Shown here piece by piece: positions 25,994-35,154 of a stretch of DNA of 64,000 nucleotides (positions are counted from its first letter, which is position 1; each line of letters begins with the position of its first letter). The position numbers and the translations under genes were made by a program. The stretch is from Sphingobacterium alimentarium (GTDB lineage Bacteria > Bacteroidota > Bacteroidia > Sphingobacteriales > Sphingobacteriaceae): contig NZ_SMBZ01000003.1 of the NCBI RefSeq assembly GCF_004342685.1, positions 1 through 64,000 on the forward strand. Direction: 5' to 3'. The notes beneath the pieces were generated by a model, which made no database searches, was not told the DNA's origin, and worked only from the letters and a program-made list of their open reading frames with translations.

Positions 25994-28318
25994 ATGTTTC
26001 GTTATTACGCACTAATTTTAGTCGCCAGTTTATTTTATGGAAATGTTTGGGCGCAGGCAAAGATTAATATTAGTGGATATGTAAAAGATGCATCCACGGG
26101 CGAAGTATTGATCGGGGCGACGGTGCAATCTAAGGAGGCTAATCGCGCTGTACGTACCAATAGTTATGGTTTTTTTTCATTAGAACTTGAAAACAGTGAG
26201 AGTACACTAGTGATTTCGTATGTAGGCTATGTGCCCTTGGAGAGAACAATTAATCCGAATGAGGAAAAACGGTTCAACTTTGAACTATCTCCTATAGGAC
26301 GTGAAATTGAGGAAGTAGTCATTTCGGGGCGAAAACAAAATAAAAATGTCACCAGCCCACAAATGGGTGCACTGAATTTCACAATCGAAGAAATTAAGAA
26401 TGTGCCTGTATTATTTGGCGAACGTGACATATTAAAAACCATTCAAATGCTACCTGGAGTAGGTAAAGGGGGCGAAGGGTCATCCAATTTTTATGTGCGC
26501 GGAGGCGGTGGAGACCAGAATTTGATATTATTGGATGAAGCTACCGTATACAATGCATCGCACTTATTGGGATTCTTTTCGACTTTTAATTCGGATGCCA
26601 TTAAAGATGTCGAACTCTTCAAAGGAGGTATACCTGCACAGTATGGTGGACGTATTTCCTCGGTAATGGATATACACATGATAGATGGCAATAACAAAAA
26701 TTTCGCTGCCGAAGGTGGAATTGGGCTTATCGCTTCTAGATTGAAATTGGAGGGACCTATCGAAAAGGATAAAAGTTCATTTATGATCAGCGGCCGACGT
26801 ACCTATGCAGATGTATTTTTGAAGGCTTCCAGTAATGAGACAGTCAAGGACAGTAAGCTGTATTTCTATGATTTGAATGCAAAAATCAATTATAGATTTA
26901 ACGAGCGAAACACACTTTATGCTTCGGGGTATTTCGGAAAGGATGACCTTGGCTATGGTGATTTGTTTAGTTTTGACTGGGGTAACGCTACGGCAACAGT
27001 TCGTTGGAATCATATTTTTAATCAAAAACTCTTCAGCAATACTTCATTTATATACAGTGATTTCACATACAATGTAAATGTTAATAATGATAACAGTGAT
27101 TTTGTTATAGCTTCAAAAATTGAGAACATTAATTTGAAACAAGATTTTTCGTATTATGCGGATAGCAAAAGTACATTCAAGTTTGGTTTCAATGCGTTGA
27201 AGCAAAAGGTTTCACCAGCAAGCCTTAATGCGCGCGCTAATTCGGCTGTAAATAGTATCAATATAGAAAACCGTCACGGCTTAGAACTAGCTGGTTATAT
27301 TTCTCACGAATGGAATCCCGTATCCTGGTTTGCAATGTTGTATGGCTTACGGGCTACTGACTTCATGGTACAAGGTCCAGGTACTTTTTATACCTATGAT
27401 GAGGATGGAGAGCCAGTGGGTGAAGAAAAACTTACCAACTCTAATATTATAAAGCATCATTTTAATCTGGAACCACGCTTATCGGCATCATTTATTCTGA
27501 ATGAGACCCAAAGTGTGAAAACTTCTTACAATCGTATTGTACAGAATCTTCACCAATTGACCAACACGACATCTTCATTGCCGACGGATCAATATGTGTT
27601 GAGTAGCATCAATATACAGCCTCAATATGCAGATCAAGTGGCTGCAGGTTATTTTAGAAATTTTAATAACAATACGTATGAATTCTCTTTAGAGGGATTT
27701 TATAAATATATGGGGAATCAGATAGATTTCCGAAATGGCGCTGATCTGCAAGCTAATGAATACTTGGAAGGCGAGTTGCTGTATGGTAGAGGTAGAGCTT
27801 ATGGTCTTGAGTTTTATTTGCGCAAAACCAAAGGAAGATTGAATGGTTGGGTGAGTTATACTTTAGGAAAGAGCGAGCGTCAGTTTGATCAAATTAATGA
27901 AGGCAGATGGTTTAATGCACGCCAAGATCGTACACATGATGTTTCGGTCGTGGGATTGTATCAATTGAGTGAAAAGTGGAATTTAGGTGCTAATTTTGTT
28001 TATTACACCGGTAATGCTATTACATTTCCAAGTGGAAAATATGAAGTGGATGGTCGTACTATATTTTATTATACAGAGCGCAATGAATATCGGATGCCGG
28101 ATTATCACCGTTTAGATTTGTCGGCGACCTACGATCCTATTAAAACTAATAAACGTTTTAAATCAAGCTGGTCTTTTGGATTGTATAATGTTTATAATCG
28201 CAAAAATGCCTATATCATAGATTTTAGAGAGAATGATGATAATGCCAACATTACAGAAGCTTATAAAATAGCCTTATTTGGAATTATTCCTTCAGTAACT
28301 TGGAACTTTAAATTTTAG
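25994..28318 (+). CDS. TonB-dependent receptor with carboxypeptidase-regulatory-like domain
   Basis: The 774-residue protein has a signal peptide (1-20), a CarboxypepD-regulatory-like domain (about 24-105, INISGYVKDASTGEVLIGATV), a plug (about 120-230, with FYVRGGGGDQNLILLDEATVY and ELFKGGIPAQYGGRISSVMD) and a 22-strand-type barrel ending in a terminal phenylalanine. Family members pull substrates across the outer membrane with TonB energy. It is shorter than SusC (about 1000 residues) and has a DUF4249 lipoprotein partner right after it, a pairing seen widely in Bacteroidota with unknown substrate. Confidence 0.93.
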   Translation: MFRYYALILVASLFYGNVWAQAKINISGYVKDASTGEVLIGATVQSKEANRAVRTNSYGFFSLELENSESTLVISYVGYVPLERTINPNEEKRFNFELSPIGREIEEVVISGRKQNKNVTSPQMGALNFTIEEIKNVPVLFGERDILKTIQMLPGVGKGGEGSSNFYVRGGGGDQNLILLDEATVYNASHLLGFFSTFNSDAIKDVELFKGGIPAQYGGRISSVMDIHMIDGNNKNFAAEGGIGLIASRLKLEGPIEKDKSSFMISGRRTYADVFLKASSNETVKDSKLYFYDLNAKINYRFNERNTLYASGYFGKDDLGYGDLFSFDWGNATATVRWNHIFNQKLFSNTSFIYSDFTYNVNVNNDNSDFVIASKIENINLKQDFSYYADSKSTFKFGFNALKQKVSPASLNARANSAVNSINIENRHGLELAGYISHEWNPVSWFAMLYGLRATDFMVQGPGTFYTYDEDGEPVGEEKLTNSNIIKHHFNLEPRLSASFILNETQSVKTSYNRIVQNLHQLTNTTSSLPTDQYVLSSINIQPQYADQVAAGYFRNFNNNTYEFSLEGFYKYMGNQIDFRNGADLQANEYLEGELLYGRGRAYGLEFYLRKTKGRLNGWVSYTLGKSERQFDQINEGRWFNARQDRTHDVSVVGLYQLSEKWNLGANFVYYTGNAITFPSGKYEVDGRTIFYYTERNEYRMPDYHRLDLSATYDPIKTNKRFKSSWSFGLYNVYNRKNAYIIDFRENDDNANITEAYKIALFGIIPSVTWNFKF

Positions 28319-28320
28319 TT

Positions 28321-29100
28321 ATGAGATTTTTACACCTTACTTTCATATTCGCTGCTTTGAGCTTAGTTTCGTGCGAGGAGCTGATTCAGATAGATCTGAA
28401 TGAAGCTGATTCACGCTATGTGATCGAAGCCGATCTGACAAACTTAAGTGACGAACAAGCCATCTATGTGTCGGAAACTGTAGCTTTCGATGCTCCTGTT
28501 AAAAATACTCCAGTGAGTAACGCAGTCATCAATGTTCGCGATGACAAGGGAACGACTTATACATTTACCCATCAAGCAAACGGTAAGTATACAGCACCAT
28601 TCAAACCGAAAGAAACGACTAATTATAATCTGACCGTGAATATAGATGGGGAGATATTCGAGTCATCTTCGTATATGCATGACTATATTGATGTCCGATC
28701 GACGGGAATTACAGAAGATGTAATATTTACAGATACGTTGTATTCCGTTTCATTGAAATTTGAAGATCCTAAAAATGTTCCTAACTATTATAAATATAAT
28801 ATTTCCATTAATGGAAAAGATTTTAGTTTCGCCAGTGTGTTTAATGATAAATTCAATGATGGTTTAATAGTTACACATGAACTTTCTGACCGTAAAAATA
28901 GTATTGAGTTGGGCGACACTGTTACCGTAAGGAGACAGATAATCGACAAAGGTGTGTATGATTATTGGAATGATCTGCAGTCTATCAATCCCGGAAGTGC
29001 AGCTCCCGCAAATCCTAAATCTAATATTTCCAATGGTGCGCTAGGTTATTTTAGTGTAAGCAGCAGTAAGATTTACGGTTTTAGAATTTCATTTAATTAA
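28321..29100 (+). CDS. DUF4249 lipoprotein
   Basis: The 259-residue protein has a lipoprotein signal with lipobox LVSC (cysteine at about 19) followed by EELIQIDLNEADSRYVIEADLTN-like sequence, the typical DUF4249 start. The rest is beta-rich. DUF4249 proteins are almost always encoded next to a TonB receptor, here 2 bases after it, and are thought to act as its cell-surface partner. The substrate is not known. It is the last gene of the run that starts with the PNGase-like protein. Confidence 0.88.
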   Translation: MRFLHLTFIFAALSLVSCEELIQIDLNEADSRYVIEADLTNLSDEQAIYVSETVAFDAPVKNTPVSNAVINVRDDKGTTYTFTHQANGKYTAPFKPKETTNYNLTVNIDGEIFESSSYMHDYIDVRSTGITEDVIFTDTLYSVSLKFEDPKNVPNYYKYNISINGKDFSFASVFNDKFNDGLIVTHELSDRKNSIELGDTVTVRRQIIDKGVYDYWNDLQSINPGSAAPANPKSNISNGALGYFSVSSSKIYGFRISFN

Positions 29101-29102
29101 GA

Positions 29103-29717
29103 CTAAAGGGTCTGAAATGTATATCCTTTAGCTAAAAAATATTCAAGCACCTTAGGTAGTGCATATTTAACCCTAGGAATGGCTTTAATGTTGTCATGAA
29201 AGACAATGATAGAGCCATTTTTAGTATAATTAATTACGTTCTGATAACACTTCTCCGTTGTTATCTTGGTATCAAAGTCTCCTGATAGCACGTCCCAATA
29301 AATGATTTCAAAATCTGATTTCAGCTTTCTCAATTGTGATTTTTTAGCCCTTGCATAGGGAGGACGAAATAGGGTAGAAGCAGTCAGTTCATGGCACTTG
29401 TACACATTTTCTATATATTCTTCGTCCGAATGTTTCCATCCTTTGAGATGATGAAAAGTGTGGTTACCTACTTGATGCCCCTCGCTAATCAGTCTTTCGA
29501 ATATTTCAGTATGCTTTTTGATGTTTTCGCCTACACAGAAAAATGTCGCTTTGACTTGGTATTTATTTAATGTATCCAATATCCAGGGCGTAATTTCCGG
29601 TATCGGTCCATCATCAAATGTCAAGTATAGTTTTTTATCCTGCCTCGACTTATTCCAAGTTACATTCGGATAATACCAGCGTAAGAAAAAAGGGGCATGA
29701 ATAAAATACATTTTCAA
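29103..29717 (-). CDS. Polysaccharide deacetylase (NodB domain) family protein
   Basis: The 204-residue protein consists almost only of a NodB domain: motif 1 TFDDGP near residues 34-39 (catalytic base and metal-binding aspartates), motif 2 HQVGNHTFHH near 80-89 (metal histidines), motif 3 RPPYARAKK, and late motifs DVLSGDFDT and IIVFHDN. It has no clear signal peptide. Such enzymes remove acetyl groups from peptidoglycan or other glycans. It is convergent with the DUF4249 gene, 2 bases apart, with no terminator seen between them. Confidence 0.92.
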   Translation of the reverse strand: MKMYFIHAPFFLRWYYPNVTWNKSRQDKKLYLTFDDGPIPEITPWILDTLNKYQVKATFFCVGENIKKHTEIFERLISEGHQVGNHTFHHLKGWKHSDEEYIENVYKCHELTASTLFRPPYARAKKSQLRKLKSDFEIIYWDVLSGDFDTKITTEKCYQNVINYTKNGSIIVFHDNIKAIPRVKYALPKVLEYFLAKGYTFQTL

Positions 29718-29799
29718 ATCAAATTGATATTTTGCAAATTTAACGTAATCACATGTAATTGTTGAGCAATTTAAGATATTTTAAAGATTGATTTTCCCC

Positions 29800-30720
29800 A
29801 TGAAAAAGTTCTTTAAATATTTTCATTTTAATACTGCTGAAAGGTATGGCTTAATCGTACTTACACTGGGTATATTTAGCATCAATATATTGATATTTAT
29901 TTATCGGAAGTTTATCCCGAAAAATACGATTAAGTTTGAATTGACCAAGCTAGATGATGGGGCAGTCCTTACTGAAGCAGCCATTAACGAGGTATTCGAA
30001 GAATCTCAACGCAGGCCTTCTACAAATCCAACAGCTTCAATTCACTATTTCAAATTTGACCCGAACACTATTTCTCCTGAAGAATGGACACAATTGGGCC
30101 TCAGCGCAAAGCAAATAAAGGTGATAACCAATTACGTCGCTAAAGGTGGTAAGTTTTTCAATAAAGAAGATCTCCGAAAAATCTACTCTATATCCGAACG
30201 GGATTATGCCCGATTAGAACCTTACATCACAATCTCTACTCCACAAAAGACAGCTACAGTCTATCAGCCTACGGAACGCCCAACCAAATATTCTGAAAGT
30301 AATAGCAGGAAAGTTATTGTAAAAGTCAATGAAGCTGACACCCCAGCATTCAAATCATTACGCGGTATCGGGTCCGTGCTAGCTTCCCGTAATGTTAAAT
30401 TTCGGGATGGGTTAGGAAGTTTCCACGATCTAAAACAGCTTAAGGAGGTTTATGGGATATCCGAAGAAACATTCCAACAAATAGCCGAACAGCTGGAGCT
30501 GGCAGGTCACCCAATTAAAAAGCTAGAAATTAACACCCTTGATATTAACGCCTTGTCCAAACATCCGTATATCAATAAAAAACAAGCGCAGCTCTTTGTC
30601 AATTTTAGAAATGAACATGGTCCGTACACTGATATGCGCAATTTATCACAAAATAAAGGGCTTGATCCAGAATTTTTGCGTAAAATTGAACCGTATTTAG
30701 AGTTTTTAAAAAAATGTTAG
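29800..30720 (+). CDS. Helix-hairpin-helix (ComEA-like) membrane-anchored protein
   Basis: ATG 29800 is chosen over a TTG at 29788. The 306-residue protein has one N-terminal membrane segment (about 16-36) and then a string of helix-hairpin-helix units: FDPNTISPEEWTQLGLSAKQIKVI, VKVNEADTPAFKSLRGIGSVLASR and INTLDINALSKHPYINKKQA. The ComEA-type domains bind DNA in known members, but in Bacteroidota such proteins are uncharacterised. Its last codons overlap the apt start by 7 bases (ATG at 30714, stop ending 30720), so the two are translationally linked. Confidence 0.85.
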   Translation: MKKFFKYFHFNTAERYGLIVLTLGIFSINILIFIYRKFIPKNTIKFELTKLDDGAVLTEAAINEVFEESQRRPSTNPTASIHYFKFDPNTISPEEWTQLGLSAKQIKVITNYVAKGGKFFNKEDLRKIYSISERDYARLEPYITISTPQKTATVYQPTERPTKYSESNSRKVIVKVNEADTPAFKSLRGIGSVLASRNVKFRDGLGSFHDLKQLKEVYGISEETFQQIAEQLELAGHPIKKLEINTLDINALSKHPYINKKQAQLFVNFRNEHGPYTDMRNLSQNKGLDPEFLRKIEPYLEFLKKC

Positions 30721-31244
30721 AAGAGAAGCTAAAAGCGGTAGTTCGAGATATTCCAGATTTCCCCCAACCCGGTGTTGTTTTCAAAGACATTACCCCAATT
30801 CTGAAAAACGCTACACTGTGTAGTGAGATAACTGATGCCTTCGTGGAGTATGTGAAATCACTAGATGTACAAGTTATCGCAGGGATCGAAAGTCGTGGTT
30901 TTCTCTTTGGGATGATGTTGGCGAATAAACTAGGAATTCCTTTTATTCCTATCCGCAAACAAGGCAAATTGCCGGCTCACACTATTGCCGAGTCTTATAA
31001 ATTAGAATATGGTCAAGCGACTATAGAAATCCATGAAGATGCTTTCTTGCCCGGAACAAAAGTCTTGATCCATGATGATTTGCTTGCTACAGGTGGAACT
31101 GTCGTGGCAGCTGCAAAGTTAATCGAGAAGTTGGGAGGGGAAGTAGCAGGATTTTCTTTTGTAATCAATTTGGAATTTCTGAAAGGAGAGGGCAGGTTAC
31201 ACCGATTTAGTAATAATGTAATTTCATTGGTAGACTATGTATAG
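30714..31244 (+). CDS. apt: Adenine phosphoribosyltransferase
   Basis: The 176-residue protein matches Apt from end to end: VVRDIPDFPQPGVVFKDITP near the N-terminus, IAGIESRGFLFG, the flexible-loop segment PIRKQGKLP and the PRPP-binding motif VLIHDDLLATGGT. It joins adenine with PRPP to give AMP in purine salvage. It overlaps the preceding helix-hairpin-helix gene and is followed by a strong bidirectional terminator. Confidence 0.97.
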   Translation: MLEEKLKAVVRDIPDFPQPGVVFKDITPILKNATLCSEITDAFVEYVKSLDVQVIAGIESRGFLFGMMLANKLGIPFIPIRKQGKLPAHTIAESYKLEYGQATIEIHEDAFLPGTKVLIHDDLLATGGTVVAAAKLIEKLGGEVAGFSFVINLEFLKGEGRLHRFSNNVISLVDYV

Positions 31245-31272
31245 CTGCTCACTGAATAACTAGGCTTAAAGC

Positions 31273-31310
31273 AAAAAAAGGGTTATCGTTTTTTAGATAA
31301 CCCTTTTTTT
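31273..31310. terminator. Bidirectional terminator, apt and alkaline phosphatase
   Basis: AAAAAAAGGGTTATC (31273-31287) pairs perfectly with GATAACCCTTTTTTT (31296-31310) over an eight-base loop; it serves both convergent genes. Confidence 0.9.
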
Positions 31311-31313
31311 ATA

Positions 31314-32726
31314 TTAATTGAAATTGAATTTAGCTGCTTCTGCTATTTTCTTTGGTATATCGGTATTATCCATTTTTTGATTGAATACCTCTGCACCGAC
31401 ACCTATGGCATACACAGGCACATAGGCTGCTGTATGGTTCGTTGAAGACCAACCAACATTGGCAATTTTGTTCAAAATACGTACACTCAAAGACGCAATT
31501 TTATCGTCATTAGCATAGAGACTTTTCGATGTTTCGTTTTGGTGGTTGACAAAGCTTTTTTCATACGCTGCCTTTATCTCTTTTTCATCTGCCTCAGAAA
31601 CTTTAAGATTAGTCCACAAACCTGTGTTTTCTGCAATTAAATTTTTCACTTCGTCCCAAGTTGCATTTGGTTGGCTCTTACGGATATTACCGATAAGCGT
31701 AGACAGTGCACCTTGCGATACTTTTTGATGAGCCAATGCTTTCAAATTTAGTGATGAAGGGCCATTACCAAGTGATAATCCTCCTGTTTCATGGTCAGCC
31801 GTCACGACTATCAATGTTTCGTTTGGATGTTTCTTATAAAAATCAAAAGCAGCTTGGACTGTTTTATTAAAGTCCAACACTTCTTTCACTGTCGTAGCAC
31901 AGTCATTAGCATGGGAGGCCCAATCTATTTTTCCGCCTTCGACCATCAAGAAAAATCCTTTTGTGTTATTGTGGCTTAGCGCTTTAATTGCACCTTTGGT
32001 AATATCTTCTAAGGACATATCTTCTGCTGTCTGATCTATAGCATATTTTAAAGCATCCTTATCTTGTGATTCATTATTTAACCATACGATTTTTTTACCG
32101 GCATGGTTATCATTACGCAATGCATGCTTACCGCGTACGATAGTATATCCCTTTGTCGCCAAAAGTGTATGAATATCTTCTACTGATTTTTTATCAAAAG
32201 TAGTAATCGGACTCACAAAGCCTGAACCTGCGAAAAAATCAAATCCTGATGTCGGAATTTCGGACGCTATTTCATAGGCATAGCTTCTTTTAGGCTGATG
32301 TGCATAGAATGCTGCAGGTGTAGCATGGTCGATACTTACACTTGTCGTGATACCCACTTTTAAACCTGCTTCTTTGGCGGCATAGGCGATACTTCTTTGA
32401 GGCACTGTAGCTGCACTATCCATACCTATCACTCCGTTATGTGTTTTCTTACCTACTGCTAATGCAGTTCCTCCGGCACCTGAATCGGTGATGGAGCTCG
32501 AAGCCGAGTTTGTTGAAGCAAAACCTACATATGGAAATTGAGAAAAAGCTAAGGGTTGATAACCAATTCGCCCTTGCAACTCTGCTGAGTATATTTCAGC
32601 TAGGTTGACGTGATTGAGCCCCATTCCATCTCCAATAAGGTAAAATATATACTTTGGCTGCGCAAAGCTCGTCGAAATAAAAAGTAATAAGCTTAGAAAA
32701 GTAGTAGTAAAAAATTTAATGTTCAT
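31314..32726 (-). CDS. Secreted alkaline phosphatase
   Basis: ATG 32726 gives a signal peptide (MNIKFFTTTFLSLLLFISTSFAQ) and a 470-residue enzyme; a longer start at 32753 would spoil it. Alkaline phosphatase landmarks are present: IGDGMGLNHV (metal aspartate), ITDSGAGGTALAVGKKT (nucleophile loop), DHATPAAFYAHQ, MVEGGKIDWASHAND and TADHETGGLS, which carry the zinc and magnesium ligands, with a late NHTAAYVPVYA containing the last histidine. It frees phosphate from organic esters in the periplasm. It is alone on its strand between apt and the DUF937-OmpA gene. Confidence 0.95.
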   Translation of the reverse strand: MNIKFFTTTFLSLLLFISTSFAQPKYIFYLIGDGMGLNHVNLAEIYSAELQGRIGYQPLAFSQFPYVGFASTNSASSSITDSGAGGTALAVGKKTHNGVIGMDSAATVPQRSIAYAAKEAGLKVGITTSVSIDHATPAAFYAHQPKRSYAYEIASEIPTSGFDFFAGSGFVSPITTFDKKSVEDIHTLLATKGYTIVRGKHALRNDNHAGKKIVWLNNESQDKDALKYAIDQTAEDMSLEDITKGAIKALSHNNTKGFFLMVEGGKIDWASHANDCATTVKEVLDFNKTVQAAFDFYKKHPNETLIVVTADHETGGLSLGNGPSSLNLKALAHQKVSQGALSTLIGNIRKSQPNATWDEVKNLIAENTGLWTNLKVSEADEKEIKAAYEKSFVNHQNETSKSLYANDDKIASLSVRILNKIANVGWSSTNHTAAYVPVYAIGVGAEVFNQKMDNTDIPKKIAEAAKFNFN

Positions 32727-32858
32727 GATTATATAATTGTAAGTTATTCTCAAATATAAGATTTCAATATAAAGAACATGTTAATAAATCTAAAAAAGTA
32801 TGGCTCAAACATTTATGCATATTACTTGTTTTCCTTTTATTACCAATATAAATACACA

Positions 32859-34172
32859 ATGGAAAATAACATTCTTAATACGGTAAAATCTTACTTCACA
32901 CCTGAAGTGCTCAACAAACTGGGTGCTAATATGGGCGAATCTCCTGATGCCATCAGCAAAGGCTTAGATTTAACAATTCCAACAATCTTTTTAGGGTTGC
33001 AAGGAAAGACCAGCGATGGATTGCAGAATATCTTACAATCGGGGAGACAGCTCTTGAGTTCGTTTGACACCAATGATTTGTTTGGGAACTATTTCGGAAC
33101 TCCTGCTGGAACAGATAATTCTAAGTATGAAACACAAAATCTGTTGACGTCAATATTTGGTGAAAGATTACCTGGGATAATCAGTTCCATAGCTTCTTAT
33201 TTGGGAATGCGTAATGAATCCATTGCAGGATTGATGGGAGCGACCTTGCCTGCTGCATTGGCAGGTATCACGCACAATGGCTCGAATTGGGATTCGGAAT
33301 CCATCTCTTCCGCTTTAAATGCAAATCGTTCAGGCTTTGCCGCAGCCTTACCTACCGGGTTAGGCTTAGGTACGTTCGGTTCTGTATTTGCTGAGGCCGA
33401 TGAACCTGTTCATACACCTCCGCCTGTCACGGTTCCCAACGATCGACCTTCTCCTGTTGAACAGCCATCTACTGTAGAGCATACAATACCTCCTGCGCGC
33501 CCTGTTGCTACACACGCGCCAGTACCTCCCGTAGAAGAGGGACGGAAAGGAGCAGGCTGGTGGTGGTTATTGATACCATTAATTTTATTGGGACTGTGGT
33601 TGTTTTTCGGTAAAGGCTGCGAAAACAAGGACGAAGTAGTATTAAGAGATACGACTGCGACCACTAATGTTGATACCAGTCAAATGCAAGTGCCAGCCGA
33701 TAGAGAATTTGTCGATGTTACTTTACCGGATGGTAATACCCTTAAAGCATATCCTGCTGGTATCGAAGAGCAACTGATCGCTTTCCTACAGTCGGATTAT
33801 AAAAACATGTCCGATTCCGAGCTTGAAAACAAATGGTTTGATTTTGATAATTTAAATTTTGAAACAAATACAGCTATCGTTACTGAAGATAGCCGCCAAC
33901 AATTAGATAATATTGCTGCTATACTTCGTATGTTCCCAGATGCTAAAATCAAAATTGGTGGATATACAGACAGAACGGGTGATGAGAATATAAATGAAAA
34001 AATATCTGAAGAGCGTGCAGAAGCTGTGAAAAAGTTTTTGGAAGAGAAAGGGCTAGGCAGTCAAGTGGTTGATGCTGAAGGTTATGGTTCGGAATTTGCA
34101 ACTGTATCGGCTGAAGCATCCGATGCGGAACGTGCTGTAGATCGTCGCGTGTCAGTTAGCGTTAGAAAATAA
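32859..34172 (+). CDS. DUF937 and OmpA-domain membrane protein
   Basis: ATG 32859 (MENNILNTVKSYFTPEVLNK) is preferred to the upstream start at 32778, whose extra residues look non-coding. The 437-residue protein has an N-terminal DUF937 region (about 1-190), a proline-rich spacer (about 185-230), one membrane segment (WWWLLIPLILLGLWLFF, about 235-251) and a C-terminal OmpA peptidoglycan-binding domain (about 320-437: FDNLNFETNTAIV, IGGYTDRTGDENINEKISEERA, and the closing DRRVSVSV). No signal peptide is present, so the DUF937 half is probably cytoplasmic and the OmpA half periplasmic. Confidence 0.88.
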   Translation: MENNILNTVKSYFTPEVLNKLGANMGESPDAISKGLDLTIPTIFLGLQGKTSDGLQNILQSGRQLLSSFDTNDLFGNYFGTPAGTDNSKYETQNLLTSIFGERLPGIISSIASYLGMRNESIAGLMGATLPAALAGITHNGSNWDSESISSALNANRSGFAAALPTGLGLGTFGSVFAEADEPVHTPPPVTVPNDRPSPVEQPSTVEHTIPPARPVATHAPVPPVEEGRKGAGWWWLLIPLILLGLWLFFGKGCENKDEVVLRDTTATTNVDTSQMQVPADREFVDVTLPDGNTLKAYPAGIEEQLIAFLQSDYKNMSDSELENKWFDFDNLNFETNTAIVTEDSRQQLDNIAAILRMFPDAKIKIGGYTDRTGDENINEKISEERAEAVKKFLEEKGLGSQVVDAEGYGSEFATVSAEASDAERAVDRRVSVSVRK

Positions 34173-34195
34173 AATAATCTAAAATGATTACATTT

Positions 34196-34230
34196 GAGGC
34201 ATATCACGAATAATGATATGCCTCTTTTTT
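34196..34230 (+). terminator. Terminator after the DUF937-OmpA gene
   Basis: GAGGCATATCA (34196-34206) pairs perfectly with TGATATGCCTC (34214-34224), followed by six T. The next gene's ATG (34231) is the very next base. Confidence 0.9.
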
Positions 34231-34539
34231 ATGATAGATATAGAAGTAAGTAAGCAATTAGAACAAGATTTCGAGAAATATATGCTCCAATTCTTCGCGA
34301 AATACCAACGATTCTCTTTAGAAGACTTTGGTACTTTTGCGGTAAGCATCCTCAATTATAATGTCAACAATCACCGCATTGACAAAAAATTAAAGGAAGA
34401 GTATGCCTACTTTTTGATCTCCCTGTACAATAAGGGAATCGGTAATCGTATTACCGAGGAGCATCTTCGTGAGATTGCACATGTCATAGCAATGGATCAC
34501 CAAGTTGATTTTAATGTTATTAATGACTTATACGGATAG
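34231..34539 (+). CDS. Hypothetical protein, 102 residues
   Basis: ATG 34231 is chosen because the in-frame ATG at 34213 lies inside a terminator stem. The protein is soluble, mostly helical and mildly acidic (QLEQDFEKYMLQFFAKYQRF, then DDFGTFAVSILNYNV-like strands). I do not recognise a family. The start is directly after the T run of a terminator, so expression probably depends on readthrough or on a promoter inside the preceding gene. It converges with the lipocalin gene, 4 bases away. Confidence 0.65.
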   Translation: MIDIEVSKQLEQDFEKYMLQFFAKYQRFSLEDFGTFAVSILNYNVNNHRIDKKLKEEYAYFLISLYNKGIGNRITEEHLREIAHVIAMDHQVDFNVINDLYG

Positions 34540-34543
34540 AGAT

Positions 34544-35077
34544 TTATTCTTGTATAGTCCATACTAATGCTTCTGTATTGTATCCCGCGCTTTTAGCATA
34601 CTCCAAATATTTAGACTGAAGTTCCGGAGTAATGGTTTTGGTACGTGATAATATCCACATATAATCCAAATTTTCACCGAATACCAACGCATATTCATAA
34701 TCTCCGCCAATGTGCATGACATTATATCCTGAGTAGAATGGTCCAAAGAAGGATACTTTAAGGGCTCCTTCGTGAGGCAATCCCACAAACTTAACTTTAC
34801 CGGTGCTTTCCTTTGGTGTGTTATCTTTGATTTTTATACCCGAATTTATGACTTTAATGCTTCCATCTTCCTGTAAGGAATAATGGGCGCGTACGTTTTT
34901 TAAGCCTTTTTCCCAAAAGAAGTCCAATCGGGCAATTTCATACCATTCACCCAAATATTTTTCCATATCAAAATCCTGAATGACTGGCAAATCGGATTTA
35001 ACCGGTCTCCAGATATTATAAATGACTGCACCTGCTGCAGCCGCTGTGAGTAAAAACAAAGATTTTTTCTTATCCAT
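34544..35077 (-). CDS. Lipocalin family protein (Blc-like)
   Basis: The 177-residue protein has the bacterial lipocalin signature YLGEWYEIARLD near residues 41-52 (GxW motif) and the later strand motif YDYALVFG-like (EYALVFGENLDYMWILSRT). The N-terminus has a short hydrophobic stretch (LFLLTAAAAGAVIYNIW) without a lipobox cysteine, so it may be a membrane anchor and not a lipoprotein signal as in E. coli Blc. Lipocalins bind small lipids or hydrophobic ligands. It is divergent from the DUF4268 gene. Confidence 0.9.
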   Translation of the reverse strand: MDKKKSLFLLTAAAAGAVIYNIWRPVKSDLPVIQDFDMEKYLGEWYEIARLDFFWEKGLKNVRAHYSLQEDGSIKVINSGIKIKDNTPKESTGKVKFVGLPHEGALKVSFFGPFYSGYNVMHIGGDYEYALVFGENLDYMWILSRTKTITPELQSKYLEYAKSAGYNTEALVWTIQE

Positions 35078-35154
35078 TAAGTTAGCTTTTTAAGTTTAAC
35101 AAAATAGTGACTGCAAAAGTTTGTCCAATTTTATATTTTTGTCAAAAAAAGGTT

